From Xanthomonas hyacinthi (lineage in GTDB: Bacteria > Pseudomonadota > Gammaproteobacteria > Xanthomonadales > Xanthomonadaceae), in NCBI RefSeq assembly GCF_009769165.1, contig NZ_CP043476.1, forward strand, positions 3,231,001 to 3,295,000: a DNA stretch of 64,000 nt, read 5' to 3'. Positions 34,811 to 44,403 of this stretch are shown here, piece after piece (positions within the stretch are counted from its first letter, which is position 1; the number at the start of each line of letters is the position of its first letter). The notes below the pieces were generated by a model that had not been told where the DNA came from, searched no databases, and was given only the letters and a program-made list of their open reading frames with translations. The translations under genes were made by a program, and so were the position numbers.

Positions 34811-36682
34811 TCAATACACATCGCGCGCATACCGCCCCTCCCGCTGCAGCGCCGTGAGGTAGGCGGCCGCGTCCTCGGCGCTGCGCGCGCCGTGCTCGAC
34901 CACGATCTGCTGCAGCGTGGCGTGCACGTCCTTGCCCATGCCGATCGCGCCGCACACGTACAGGTGCGCGCCGTTCTGCAGCCAGTCGTAGACCTCGCGG
35001 CCATGCTCGCGCAGGCGCTGCTGCACGTAGACCTTGTGCGGGAGGTTGCCGTCGCGCAGCGGCTGCAGGTCGCGCGAGAACGCCAGCTCCAGCCGCTGCA
35101 GCTCGCCGCTGCGCAGCGCCTGCTGCCACTCGGCCTGGTACAGGAAATCCTGGTTGAAGTGGCGGGCGCCGAAGAACAGCCAGTTGCGGCCGCTGGCGCC
35201 GCTTTCGGCGCGTTCCTGGACGAAGCCGCGGAACGGCGCCACGCCGGTGCCGGGGCCGATCATCAGGATGTCGCGGCTGGCGTCGGCCGGGACCCGGAAA
35301 CGCTCATTGGGTTCGATGTAGACCGGGGCGCTGTCGCCTTCGGCCAGGGCCGCCAGATAGCCGCTGGCCGCGCCGCCATGGGCGTGGCCGTGCGCCTGGT
35401 AGGCCAGCACGTCGACGGTGAGGTGGACTTCGTCGCCAACCCGCTTGCGGCTGGAGGCGATCGAATACAGGCGCGGGGCCAGGGGCCGCAGCGCGTCCAG
35501 CAGCGCGCTGTGGTCCCAATCCGCCGGCCAGCGTCGCAGCACGTCGATCACCTGGTGATCGGCCAGCAACGCCGCCAGACCGGCGGTCTGGGTAGGGTCG
35601 AGCAGCTGGTCCAGCGCCACGGCGGCTGCGCGGCGGGCGACCGCGGCCAGGAACGGCCGCGATGCCCGGGTCAGTTCGCGATGCGTGGCGAGCCACTCGT
35701 GCAGGGGTAGAGTGTCCGCACCGACGGTGACGTGCGCATGACCGTCCAGTCGCGTCGCCGTCAACACCGCCTCGACCAGCGCCGGCGGGTTGCGGTGGCG
35801 GATGCCCAGCGCGTCGCCCGGCTCGTAGTGCAGGCCGCTGCCGGCCAGCGACAGCTCCAGATGGCGCACGTCCTTGTCGGCCTGGCCATGCGCCGCGTAG
35901 CGCGGACCCTTGAAGTCGCGGCCGCTGATGCGCTGGTTGGCCAGCACCTCGGCGGCGAACGGGCGCTCGTGGCTCCAGCCGGCCGCGGCGGCGCCGCGCA
36001 GCGGGGTCACCGTCGCCGACGGCACGGCGGGATTCTTCAGCAACTCGCGCGCCTGCGCCAGCACCTGCGTGCGCCACGGCGCCGCCACGGTGTCGATGTC
36101 CAGGTCGGCCTCGCCCAGCGGCAGCAGCCGCTGCGCGCCGAGTTCGGCCAGGCGCGCGTCGATGCGCCTGCCGATGCCGCAGAAGTCGGCGTAGCTGGAA
36201 TCGCCCAGGCCGAGCACCGCGTATTTCAGTTCGGGCAGCTTCGGCGCGCGCCGGCCCTGCAGGAACTCGACCAGGCCGATCGCGTCGTCCGGCGGATCGC
36301 CTTCGCCCTGGGTGCTGATGACCACGTACAGCAGGCGTTCGCCGGCCAGTTCGCGGGTCGGGTAGGCATCGGCGCGCAGCAGGCGCACGCTCAGCCCGGC
36401 GGCCTCGGCCTCGGCGGCCAATTGTTCGGCGGCGCGGCGGGCATTGCCGGTCTGGCTGCCGTAGACCACGCTCAGCCGTTGCGGACTGTGGCTGGCCGCG
36501 GCGCCGCCGGGCAGCACCGCCAGCGACGGCGGTGCATGGCCCTGGCCCTGGGCCAGGCCGGCGGCATAGCCGGACAGCCACCACAGGCTGGCCGCATCCA
36601 GCCCCTCCACCGTCCGCGCCAGCAGCGCCTTGCGCTCGTCGGGCAAGGGGCTGGGCGGCAACGCGGGCGAGGCGGCGGTCAT
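34811..36682 (-). CDS. cysJ: Sulfite reductase flavoprotein (alpha) subunit
   Basis: A 623-residue diflavin reductase. The flavodoxin domain starts about residue 70 with [17 protein letters not shown] and includes [12 protein letters not shown] and [13 protein letters not shown]. The FAD/NADPH part has [10 protein letters not shown], the [16 protein letters not shown] loop and [13 protein letters not shown], ending RYARDVY as in other CysJ proteins. It moves electrons from NADPH to CysI. ATG 36682 is preferred; the frame is open to 36739. First gene of cysJ-cysI-cysH and divergent from cysD. Confidence 0.95.
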   Translation of the reverse strand: MTAASPALPPSPLPDERKALLARTVEGLDAASLWWLSGYAAGLAQGQGHAPPSLAVLPGGAAASHSPQRLSVVYGSQTGNARRAAEQLAAEAEAAGLSVRLLRADAYPTRELAGERLLYVVISTQGEGDPPDDAIGLVEFLQGRRAPKLPELKYAVLGLGDSSYADFCGIGRRIDARLAELGAQRLLPLGEADLDIDTVAAPWRTQVLAQARELLKNPAVPSATVTPLRGAAAAGWSHERPFAAEVLANQRISGRDFKGPRYAAHGQADKDVRHLELSLAGSGLHYEPGDALGIRHRNPPALVEAVLTATRLDGHAHVTVGADTLPLHEWLATHRELTRASRPFLAAVARRAAAVALDQLLDPTQTAGLAALLADHQVIDVLRRWPADWDHSALLDALRPLAPRLYSIASSRKRVGDEVHLTVDVLAYQAHGHAHGGAASGYLAALAEGDSAPVYIEPNERFRVPADASRDILMIGPGTGVAPFRGFVQERAESGASGRNWLFFGARHFNQDFLYQAEWQQALRSGELQRLELAFSRDLQPLRDGNLPHKVYVQQRLREHGREVYDWLQNGAHLYVCGAIGMGKDVHATLQQIVVEHGARSAEDAAAYLTALQREGRYARDVY

Positions 36683-36886
36683 GACCGGTCCGGGTGGGAA
36701 GTAAGGGATGATCGATGTTAGGGATTCGTTGCGCGGCATAGAAAGGAGCAGGGGTTATCGGCTTATGCCCCCCGCTTATTTCAGTGCCTGCCAGGCGCAT
36801 CACACACTGCCAGCCCCGGTCGTCCCAGGCCGCGGGCGCTGCTACCCTCGGCATCCCCCTTTCCAATGAGCCTTGCGTTGTCCCCG
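36683..36886. promoter_or_regulatory. Divergent cysJ/cysD control region
   Basis: About 200 bases between head-to-head cys operons. It holds an AT-richer block GGTTATCGGCTTATG and a second CTTATTTCA, loosely like the segment between cysG and cysB (GGTTATAAGG). CysB binding is inferred from context. Confidence 0.35.
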
Positions 36887-37795
36887 ATGCGTTCTTCCGC
36901 CCTGTCCCACCTCGACCGGCTCGAGGCCGAAAGCATCCACATCCTGCGCGAGGTGGCCGCCGAGTTCCGCAATCCGGTGCTGCTGTATTCGGTGGGCAAG
37001 GACAGCTCGGTGCTGCTGCACCTGTTGCTGAAGGCGTTCGCGCCGGCGCCGCCGCCGATCCCGCTGCTGCACGTGGACACGCGCTGGAAGTTCCGCGAAA
37101 TGATCGCCTTCCGCGACCGCCGCGCCGCCGAAACCGGGGTGGACCTGCGCGTGCACATCAATCCCGACGGCATCGCCCAGGACATCGGCCCGTTCACGCA
37201 CGGCGCCACCGTGCATACCGACGTGATGAAGACCCAGGGCCTGAAGCAGGCGCTGGATCAGGGCAAATTCGACGCGGCGATCGGCGGCGCGCGCCGCGAC
37301 GAGGAGAAGGCGCGGGCCAAGGAGCGGGTATTTTCGTTCCGCAACGACAAGCATCGCTGGGACCCGAAGAACCAGCGCCCCGAGCTGTGGAACCTCTATA
37401 ACGCCCGGGTCCATGCCGGCGAGAGCGTGCGCGTGTTCCCGTTGTCCAACTGGACCGAGCTGGACATCTGGCTGTACATCTACCGCGAGTCGATTCCGGT
37501 GGTGCCGCTGTATTTCGCCGCCGAACGCCCGGTGGTGGAGCGCGACGGCGCGCTGATCCTGGTGGACGACGCGCGGCTGCCGCTGCGCGACGGCGAAGTG
37601 CCGCAGTTGCGGCAGGTGCGCTTCCGCACCCTGGGCTGCTATCCGCTGACCGGCGCGATCGAGTCGCAGGCCGATACGCTGGAAAAGATCATCGCCGAGA
37701 TGCTGCTGGCCACCACCTCGGAGCGGCAGGGGCGGGTGATCGACCAGGATCCGGGCGCGTCGATGGAGAAGAAGAAGCTGGAGGGGTATTTCTGA
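36887..37795 (+). CDS. cysD: Sulfate adenylyltransferase subunit 2
   Basis: A 302-residue ATP sulfurylase small subunit with the PP-loop [10 protein letters not shown], the [19 protein letters not shown] segment (here residues about 130-150) and [12 protein letters not shown]. The ATG at 36887 gives exactly the length and N-terminus layout of other CysD proteins (short lead, then [15 protein letters not shown]); an ATG at 36866 would add seven residues. It activates sulfate with ATP to form APS, together with CysN. Its stop overlaps the cysNC ATG as TGATG. It is divergent from cysJ, giving one control region for sulfate activation and reduction. Confidence 0.95.
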   Translation: MRSSALSHLDRLEAESIHILREVAAEFRNPVLLYSVGKDSSVLLHLLLKAFAPAPPPIPLLHVDTRWKFREMIAFRDRRAAETGVDLRVHINPDGIAQDIGPFTHGATVHTDVMKTQGLKQALDQGKFDAAIGGARRDEEKARAKERVFSFRNDKHRWDPKNQRPELWNLYNARVHAGESVRVFPLSNWTELDIWLYIYRESIPVVPLYFAAERPVVERDGALILVDDARLPLRDGEVPQLRQVRFRTLGCYPLTGAIESQADTLEKIIAEMLLATTSERQGRVIDQDPGASMEKKKLEGYF

Positions 37796-39795
37796 TGGGC
37801 CGGGAATGGGGAATAGGGAATCGGGAATCGCAAGTGCAAAAGCAAGAAGCATCGCAGCCACCGGATGAGTCGTGGGAGACCGCTGTTTCCATTCCCCATT
37901 CCCCATTCCCCATTCCCGGCGATGGCGGCGACGCCGTGGCCGCCTACCTGCAGCAGCACGAACACAAGCCGCTGCTGCGCTTCATCACCTGCGGCAGCGT
38001 CGACGACGGCAAGAGCACCTTGATCGGGCGCCTGCTGTACGACAGCAAGCGCCTGTTCGACGACCAGCTCGCCGCGCTCAGCGCCGACAGCAAGCGCCAC
38101 GGCACCCGCGGCGGCGAGATCGACTACGCGCTGCTGCTCGACGGCCTGGCCGCCGAGCGCGAGCAGGGCATCACCATCGATGTGGCTTACCGCTACTTCG
38201 ATACGGACCAGCGCAAGTTCATCGTCGCCGACTGCCCCGGCCACGAGCAGTACACCCGCAACATGGCCACCGGCGCGTCCAGCGCCGACGTGGCGGTGGT
38301 GCTGGTGGATGCGCGCAAGGGCCTGCTGACCCAGACCCGTCGGCACAGCTACATCGTCGCCCTGCTCGGCATCCGCCACGTGGTGCTGGCGGTGAACAAG
38401 ATGGACCTGGTCGATTTCGACCAGGCCACCTTCGATGCGATCGCCGCCAGCTACGCGGCGCTGGCCGCGCAGCTGGGCATCGCCCAGGTGCAGTGCATCC
38501 CGCTGTCGGCGCTGGACGGCGACAACCTGTCGCAGCGTTCCGCACGCACGCCCTGGTACGACGGCCCGGCATTGCTCGAACACCTGGAGCGCCTGGACCT
38601 GGCCGCGCGCGATGCCGACAGCGGCCTGCGCCTGCCGGTGCAGTGGGTCAACCGCCCGAACCAGCAGTTCCGCGGTTTCGCCGGCACGCTCGCGGCCGGC
38701 CAGGTGCGACCGGGCGATGCGGTGGTGGTGCTGCCGTCGGCGCGCCGCTCCAGCGTGGCGCGGGTGCTCGACGGCAACGGCGATGTGGACCAGGCGGTGG
38801 CCGGGCAGGCGGTGACGCTGACCCTGGCCGATGAGATCGACATCAGCCGCGGCGACGTGATCGCCGCCGCCGCCGACCCGCCGGAAGTGGCCGACCAGTT
38901 CGCCGCGCATGTGCTGTGGATGGACGATGCCGCGCTGCTGCCGGGGCGTCCGTACTGGCTGAAGATCGGCACCCGCACAGTGTCGGCCAGCGTCAGCGAG
39001 ATCAAGCACCGCATCGACGTGAACACGCAGGAGCGGCTGGCCGCCAAGCGCCTGGAATTGAACGAGGTCGGCTACTGCAACCTGTCGCTGGACGAGTCGA
39101 TCGTCTTCGAGCCATACGCGCGCAACCGCGCGCTCGGCGGCTTCATCCTGATCGACCGGCAGAGCAACGCCACCGTCGCCGCCGGCACGCTGGATTTCGC
39201 GCTGCGCCGCGCCGGCAACGTGCACTGGCAGCACCTGGAGGTGGATCGCGCCGCACGCGCGCGGATCAAGGGCCAGACGCCGAAGGTGCTGTGGTTCACC
39301 GGCCTGTCCGGCGCCGGCAAGTCCACCGTCGCCAATTTGGTCGACAAGCGCCTGCATGCGCTCGGCTATCACACCTTCATCCTCGACGGCGACAACGTGC
39401 GCCACGGGCTGAATCGCGATCTGGGCTTCACCGACGAGGACCGGGTGGAGAACATCCGCCGCGTCGCCGAGGTGGCGCGGCTGATGGCCGACGCCGGGCT
39501 GATCGTGCTGGTCAGCTTCATCTCCCCGTTCCGTGCCGAACGGCGGATGGCGCGCGAGCGCTTCGCCGCGGGCGACTTCGTCGAGGTGTTCGTCGACGTG
39601 CCGCTGCACGTGGCCGAAGCGCGCGACGTGAAGGGGCTGTACGCCAAGGCCCGCGCCGGGCAGATCCCCAACTTCACCGGCATCGATTCACCGTACGAGG
39701 CGCCGGAGCAGCCGGAGCTGCACCTGCGCGCCGACGGCGACAACGCCGAGGTGCTGGCGGCGCAGGTGCTGACGTTGCTGGATCTGCAGGGCTGA
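37795..39795 (+). CDS. cysNC: Bifunctional ATP sulfurylase GTPase subunit / APS kinase
   Basis: A 666-residue CysN-CysC fusion. After an unusual start of about 55 residues, the EF-Tu-like GTPase has [30 protein letters not shown] (split G2/G3) and NKMDLV, then beta-barrel domains; the APS kinase begins near residue 495 with the P-loop GLSGAGKST and RAERRMARE. It makes APS with CysD and then PAPS. The ATG overlaps the cysD stop, but the first 42 codons are translated from an inverted GGGAATC repeat (37797-37920), giving [10 protein letters not shown] and [14 protein letters not shown] at 37936 would skip it but has no good ribosome site. Confidence 0.93.
   Translation: MGREWGIGNRESQVQKQEASQPPDESWETAVSIPHSPFPIPGDGGDAVAAYLQQHEHKPLLRFITCGSVDDGKSTLIGRLLYDSKRLFDDQLAALSADSKRHGTRGGEIDYALLLDGLAAEREQGITIDVAYRYFDTDQRKFIVADCPGHEQYTRNMATGASSADVAVVLVDARKGLLTQTRRHSYIVALLGIRHVVLAVNKMDLVDFDQATFDAIAASYAALAAQLGIAQVQCIPLSALDGDNLSQRSARTPWYDGPALLEHLERLDLAARDADSGLRLPVQWVNRPNQQFRGFAGTLAAGQVRPGDAVVVLPSARRSSVARVLDGNGDVDQAVAGQAVTLTLADEIDISRGDVIAAAADPPEVADQFAAHVLWMDDAALLPGRPYWLKIGTRTVSASVSEIKHRIDVNTQERLAAKRLELNEVGYCNLSLDESIVFEPYARNRALGGFILIDRQSNATVAAGTLDFALRRAGNVHWQHLEVDRAARARIKGQTPKVLWFTGLSGAGKSTVANLVDKRLHALGYHTFILDGDNVRHGLNRDLGFTDEDRVENIRRVAEVARLMADAGLIVLVSFISPFRAERRMARERFAAGDFVEVFVDVPLHVAEARDVKGLYAKARAGQIPNFTGIDSPYEAPEQPELHLRADGDNAEVLAAQVLTLLDLQG
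37797..37920. repeat. Inverted GGGAATC heptamer repeat inside the 5' end of cysNC
   Basis: The left arm GGCCGGGAATGGGGAATAGG is mirrored by the right arm CATTCCCCATTCCCCATTCC with a roughly 45-base centre. It is the same family as 34695-34810 and 55477-55600. Here it starts two bases after the cysNC ATG and is in frame, so it appears to be translated. Confidence 0.75.
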
Positions 39796-39902
39796 TCGCA
39801 GCGGCCCGGCAGGGCTGCCGGGTCGCTGCCGTTCCCGGCGTTGGTGTTCGCTTCGTCGTTTCCGCGCTTTGAAGCGGGCGCAGCAGGCACCGGCGGCTGG
39901 TT

Positions 39903-41024
39903 TCAGTGCGCGTCGGGCTGCGTCTGCGTCAGCCGCTGCGGCGCGCGCCGCGGCGCCTGCAGCAGTTGCACGAACTGCGCGGCGATCACCGCGCCGGCGA
40001 AGTGGCGCTGCACGAACTGGCGGCCGGCCTGGCCCATGCGCTGGCGGCGCTGCGCATCGCACAGGCGCAGGATCGCATCGCGCCAGGCCGCCACGTCGCC
40101 GGGCTGCAGCAGTTCGCCGCTGACGTCCGCATCCAGCGTCTCCGCCACGCCGCCGACGCGGCTGGCGAGTACCGGCACTTCGCTGGCCTGCGCTTCCACC
40201 GAGACCCGGCCGAAGGTTTCCGGCGCCAGCGAGGGAAAGGCCAGCATCGACATCGCGTTGTAGTACGGCGTGGTGTCGTTGACCCAGCCGACGAAGCGGT
40301 GCCGTCCGGCACTGGCCTGGGCGCCGGCCTGCGCGTGCAGGCGCGCCGCATCCGGGCCATCGCCCAGCCACAGGCAATGCAACGCCGGTTCGCTCGCCAT
40401 CGCCGCGGACACCGCTTCCAGCAGCGGGAAGATGCCCTTGCCGCGCTGCAGGCGGCCGCTGTAGCCGACCACGATCGCATCCTCGGGCAGGCCGAGCAGG
40501 GCGCGCATCTCGCGCCCGCGCCGCGGATCCGCACGCAGGCGCTCCATGTTCACCGGGTTGTAAAGCACCTGCACCAGCGCCTCGGGCACGCCGCGGTCCA
40601 GGTAGGCCTGCCGCGCATAGCGCGACACGGCGAAGAAGCGCGAGGCCAGGCGCGGGATCGCATAGCCGGAACACGCGCGCATCGCCGGCGCGCGGTGCCG
40701 GAACAGCGCCACGCGGATGCCGAGCGCGCGGCCGGCCAGCAGCAGCGGCCAGTATTCCTTGCCGAAATTGCCGACCAGCCAATCCGGCTGCAGGCGCCGC
40801 GCCAGGCGCAGCAGCGGCGCGTAGCCGGCCGGATCCAGCGCGTTGCGGAAATGGCCGAAGTGCACGCCGATGCCGCTGCGGCCGAGTTCCTCGGCGATCA
40901 GCCCGCCTGTGCAGGCGATCGCCTCGACGCGATGGCCGGCGCCGGTCAGGGCCTGCGCCAGCGCCACGAAGTGCGTCGCCGCGCCGGTGTTCTCCGGATT
41001 GGTGCCGACGAACAGGAACTTCAT
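39903..41024 (-). CDS. Glycosyltransferase family 4
   Basis: A 373-residue GT-B glycosyltransferase. The N-terminus MKFLFVGTNPENTGAATHFVALAQAL is a donor-fold start (given here in full for its 26 residues in two parts: MKFLFVGTNPENTG and AATHFVALAQAL). The C-terminal half has VVGYSGRLQRGKGI, LGDGPD and the EX7E-type motif PETFGRVSVEAQA. It lacks membrane segments and should act at the inner face of the membrane on a lipid-linked or LPS-type acceptor; the sugar is unknown. It follows a polysaccharide deacetylase with a 4-bp ATGA overlap, so the two form an operon. Confidence 0.88.
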   Translation of the reverse strand: MKFLFVGTNPENTGAATHFVALAQALTGAGHRVEAIACTGGLIAEELGRSGIGVHFGHFRNALDPAGYAPLLRLARRLQPDWLVGNFGKEYWPLLLAGRALGIRVALFRHRAPAMRACSGYAIPRLASRFFAVSRYARQAYLDRGVPEALVQVLYNPVNMERLRADPRRGREMRALLGLPEDAIVVGYSGRLQRGKGIFPLLEAVSAAMASEPALHCLWLGDGPDAARLHAQAGAQASAGRHRFVGWVNDTTPYYNAMSMLAFPSLAPETFGRVSVEAQASEVPVLASRVGGVAETLDADVSGELLQPGDVAAWRDAILRLCDAQRRQRMGQAGRQFVQRHFAGAVIAAQFVQLLQAPRRAPQRLTQTQPDAH

Positions 41025-41767
41025 GCGCGCCGATCCTCGTAGCCGGTCAGCGCGCGCAGCGCGAACTGCGGCAGCAGGTGGTGCCGCGCCACCTGGATGC
41101 GCGGATAGCGCCAGGGATCGGACCCGGGCACGGCGCGGCCGCGGCGGGTGGTGGTCGCGGCGACATAACCGGCCTCGCGCACCGCCGCGGCCACGCGCGC
41201 GTCCACGTCGCCGTACGGGTAGCAGAACTGGGTGACCGGTGCGCCGAGCCGATCTTCCAGTTCGCGCCTGCAGCCGCCGATCTGCTCGCGCAGATCGGCA
41301 TCGCTGCACGCGGTCAGGCGTGGATGCGAGCGCGTGTGCGCGCCGATCTCCATGCCGCCGCTGCGCCATTGGCGCAGCTCGGCCAGACTCATCAGCGGCT
41401 TTTCGATACCGAGTTTCTGCGCGTCCCAGGTGTTGTGGCGGCCGATGCTGCCGCTGACCGCGTACACGGTGGCGCTGAAGCCCAGGCCTTGCAACACCGG
41501 CAGCGCCGCATGCAGGTTGTCGAGGTAGCCGTCGTCCAGGGTCACCACGGCGACCCGGCCGTGGCGTTCGCCGCGCAGGTAGGGCATGGCGTCGGACATC
41601 GACACGCCGCGGTAGCCCAGCCGCCGCAGCAGGCGCATCTGCCGCGCGAAGCGCGCCGGCGCGACGTACAGACTGCGGTACACCTGCAACTGCCGCGGCG
41701 CCTGCGCGATGTTGTGGTACATGAAGATCGGAATACGTGCCGCAGCGGCGGAGGTCGCGGAATGCAT
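41021..41767 (-). CDS. Polysaccharide deacetylase (NodB domain)
   Basis: A 248-residue NodB-fold protein. Motif 1 is TLDDGYLDN with the catalytic and metal Asp residues, motif 2 is HTRSHP (metal histidines), and a CYPYGD segment follows near residue 185. It would remove N- or O-acetyl groups from a surface glycan. There is no clear signal peptide; the open frame extends further upstream but lacks support. It overlaps the downstream glycosyltransferase gene, which points to envelope or exopolysaccharide sugar modification. Divergent from a GNAT gene. Confidence 0.85.
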   Translation of the reverse strand: MHSATSAAAARIPIFMYHNIAQAPRQLQVYRSLYVAPARFARQMRLLRRLGYRGVSMSDAMPYLRGERHGRVAVVTLDDGYLDNLHAALPVLQGLGFSATVYAVSGSIGRHNTWDAQKLGIEKPLMSLAELRQWRSGGMEIGAHTRSHPRLTACSDADLREQIGGCRRELEDRLGAPVTQFCYPYGDVDARVAAAVREAGYVAATTTRRGRAVPGSDPWRYPRIQVARHHLLPQFALRALTGYEDRRA

Positions 41768-41981
41768 CGGGACGGCTCGGGACGGTTGCGGAGGAGGGAG
41801 GGCGCGCTGCATTAGCGCGTGCAAACCTTTCGCCGGCCTGTCGTGTGCGCTGGCGCCACGGCGGATGTCGCGGCGGCCATGTGCCGCCGCGCTTCTCCGC
41901 GGCGCGCGCATGCATCGGGCGGCGCTGCGCGTGCGCGCCGCCGCGGTTATGCTCGGTTGCCCGCCTGCAGGAGCACGGCCG

Positions 41982-42536
41982 ATGCCCGATGACCCCAGCG
42001 CCACGGCATGGCGCGATCTGCGCCTGAGCATCGACGGGATGCAGCTGCGCCGTTGGCGCGGCGACGATCTGGATGCGCTGCTGCGCCATGCCGACGATGC
42101 GCAAGTGGTGCGGGGCCTCAGCGAGCGCTTCCCGCATCCGTATACGCGTGCCGACGGCGAGGCGTTCCTGAGCGGGCGGGTGGTCGATCTAGACCATCCG
42201 CTGCTGGCGATCGAGATCGATGGCGAGGCCTGTGGCAGCATCGCCGTGCGTCCCGGGCGCGGCGAGCGCACGCATGTCGCCGAACTGGGCTATTGGCTGG
42301 GGCGCCGGCACTGGGGCCAGGGCCGCATGACCCGGATCGTCGCCACGTATCTGGACTGGGCGGTTCCCGCGCTCGGGCTGTTGCGTATCGAGACCAGCGT
42401 GCTGGACAGCAATCCGGCCTCGGCGCGGGTGCTGGAGAAGAATGGCTTCGTGCGCGAAGGCATCCGCCGCGGCGCGCTGCGCAAGCATGGGCGCCTGCAC
42501 GACCTGCACCTGTTCGGCCGCATACAGGCGCCTTAG
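41982..42536 (+). CDS. GNAT N-acetyltransferase (RimJ/RimL-like)
   Basis: A 184-residue GNAT enzyme. Motif A is visible as LGYWLGRRHWGQGRMTRIVATYL with the pyrophosphate-binding R/Q-x-x-G-x-G/R region (split WGQGRM), and motif B as SVLDSNPASARVLEKNGF followed by REGIRRG. This layout matches the ribosomal-protein alanine acetyltransferase-like subgroup. The acceptor is unknown. The ATG at 41982 has an AGGAG site; the longer frame upstream overlaps the divergent control region. Confidence 0.87.
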   Translation: MPDDPSATAWRDLRLSIDGMQLRRWRGDDLDALLRHADDAQVVRGLSERFPHPYTRADGEAFLSGRVVDLDHPLLAIEIDGEACGSIAVRPGRGERTHVAELGYWLGRRHWGQGRMTRIVATYLDWAVPALGLLRIETSVLDSNPASARVLEKNGFVREGIRRGALRKHGRLHDLHLFGRIQAP

Positions 42537-43112
42537 TGCGGCGCGCCGTACCGCCGCCGGCGATGATGGACGCGTGGATGCGGGTTTTCCGGCACGCTAT
42601 GCGGCTGGCGAGGGCGCATGGTCGTGGCCACGGGTGCCAGAGGCATCTAGGGTCGGCGCGCGTCGCCCGCGTGACGCGGAGGCTTCTGTGGCGGGCGATC
42701 GCATGCGGACAGTTCGCCGGTGCGCCTGCCGAGATGCTGGGATTGCCACTTGCGCCCGTCGCGTGCCGGTTCAGTGCTGTCCGTTGTTGTGGTGTCGCGC
42801 GACTTCAAGCGAGCACGGCGGTTGCCGCCTGCGGCGAGCGCGGCCGTGGCATTTGTCTACGGTTTGTTTCGCATAGGCGTGACGCCAGTTGCGAAGTTGT
42901 CGTGACGACATCTCGATTTGCGGAAGTTGTGCTGAATTATCGCGTTTCAACGCGTATTCGGCCAATCCTTCCTTTCGCGCTTCCGCCACGCTTCGCGGCG
43001 CCGGCCATGTGCGCCGCTCGGCGACGAGGACATGCATGGCCGTTGCGATCGCCACACCTCATCTGGCAGCCGCCGGTTGTCGAAACAATGACTTTTCAAC
43101 GGAGAGAACATA
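42537..43112. other. Intergenic region before the papain-like protease gene
   Basis: About 575 bases. The first part is GC-rich and has only shadow frames. The right part (from about 42850) is clearly less GC-rich and contains a 13-base palindrome TGTCGTGACGACA at 42898-42910 within a direct repeat, TTGCGAAGTTGT at 42889 and TTGCGGAAGTTGT at 42918. It is likely the promoter region of the protease gene. Confidence 0.45.
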
Positions 43113-43952
43113 ATGAAGAACACACGCCTGATTTGGTCCGGCCTCATCTGCCTCGCGGGCTTGTCTTGCGCGGGCCTGGCGATGGCCGACAACGCGCGGC
43201 ACGGCATGGGCGCAATGTTGCCGAAGCTGCGGCAGCCGGTGACCATGCCCGAGGTGAGCGCCGCGAACATCGCGTCGGCACCGCCGAGCAGCGTCGACCT
43301 GAGCCGCTGGGCGGTGGCGATCGGGGATCAGGGAGCTGTCAACTCATGCGTGGGGTGGACCGTCGCCCATGACCTCGCCGGTTGGTATGCCAATTTCAAT
43401 GGGAAAAGCGTCAACCTGTTCGCCCCGATGTACGTCTATTCCCAGATAAACGGCGGCGTCGACGAGGGGGCTGATCCGATGGACGCGTTTCGTCTCTCGA
43501 TCAAGCAGGGGATCGATACCGAGCAGGACTATTTCCAGGGCAACTACGATTGGAAAGATCTGCCTACCGACGCCGAGCGCGCGAATGCGGCAAGATTCAA
43601 GCCGCAGTTGTTCAAGGACTATACCGTGCTGTTCTCCGACGGCAACGCCAACGGCGGCAGTGCGCTCAGCAACGCGCTGAAGGTGGCGCTGGCGAATCAT
43701 CAGCCGGTCGCGATCAGCTTTGCGGTGCGTCCTGGATTCGACAATATGTCCCCCAGCAACCCGGTCGATAGAGACAACAGCGGCAAGATCCAGGGCTATC
43801 ATGAAGTTCTCGCGGTCGGCTACAACGCCGATGGATTGCTCATCCAGAACCACTGGGGCACCCAGTGGGGCAACAAGGGCTACGGCATCCTCGCCTGGAG
43901 CGTGGTGGAGCACGATGTCGGTCAGGCAATCGTCGCCACAGCGAATCATTGA
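43113..43952 (+). CDS. Secreted papain-like cysteine protease (C1 family)
   Basis: A 279-residue exported protein with signal peptide (MKNTRLIWSGLICLAGLSC, ending near AMADN). Catalytic residues of the C1 fold are in place: oxyanion Gln73 in GDQGAVNSC, Cys79, His230 in GYHEVLAVGYN and Asn246 in NHWGTQWG. There is only a short segment of about 35 residues between the signal and the fold, so no classical inhibitory propeptide. Substrate unknown; secreted C1 proteases in plant-associated bacteria often act on host proteins, which is inference here. A GGAGAG ribosome site precedes the ATG, in a stretch with lower GC than neighbours. Confidence 0.88.
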   Translation: MKNTRLIWSGLICLAGLSCAGLAMADNARHGMGAMLPKLRQPVTMPEVSAANIASAPPSSVDLSRWAVAIGDQGAVNSCVGWTVAHDLAGWYANFNGKSVNLFAPMYVYSQINGGVDEGADPMDAFRLSIKQGIDTEQDYFQGNYDWKDLPTDAERANAARFKPQLFKDYTVLFSDGNANGGSALSNALKVALANHQPVAISFAVRPGFDNMSPSNPVDRDNSGKIQGYHEVLAVGYNADGLLIQNHWGTQWGNKGYGILAWSVVEHDVGQAIVATANH

Positions 43953-44403
43953 AGTGAATGCCACGGCTGGTGCATTGCGCACCGGAGCAACGTGCTGAGT
44001 ACACGCTGTACATGCTGGATGCGGAAGGATCGGCGCAGGCACGATCCTTCCGTCCGGTCGGTCATGCCGGAGCCGTGATCGGGGGCAGTCCTGCGCTGTC
44101 TCGCGCGGAAGACTCATGCTGGTTCGGTGAGCGTTCGTGCGGCGGTTTGCCGCGAGCACGATTCCGATCCCGTCTCGCCGCGCATGCGCATGCGGCCGGA
44201 TCGCGCGAGCTGGTTGAGCGCCAGGCACCCTTCGGACGCACGAGGACGCGACGGCGGCCTGCGCGCAGCTCGTGCTAGCACGGTGGCGCCCGCTCGCCGC
44301 GTGCACCTCTGGAGCGAGATGCGTTTCGCAGTCAGCGCCGATTCATGCACAATCGAGGCAGCCCCCGTTCGCGGGGCGACCTTCTAGCGCCTCGGGGAAC
44401 TGC
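43953..44403. other. Intergenic region between the protease and the symporter
   Basis: About 450 bases with no supported gene. It contains an 11-bp stem hairpin at 44022-44052 and the symporter promoter region. Open frames are short shadows. Confidence 0.4.
44022..44052 (+). terminator. Hairpin downstream of the protease gene
   Basis: CGGAAGGATCG and CGATCCTTCCG form a perfect 11-bp stem with a nine-base loop, 70 bp after the stop codon. No T tract follows, so it may be a processing or weak termination site. Confidence 0.45.

Noticed and set aside
42537..43112. Arginine-rich plus-strand frames before the protease gene
   Set aside because: They cross a promoter-like low-GC segment and show no coding pattern or ribosome site.
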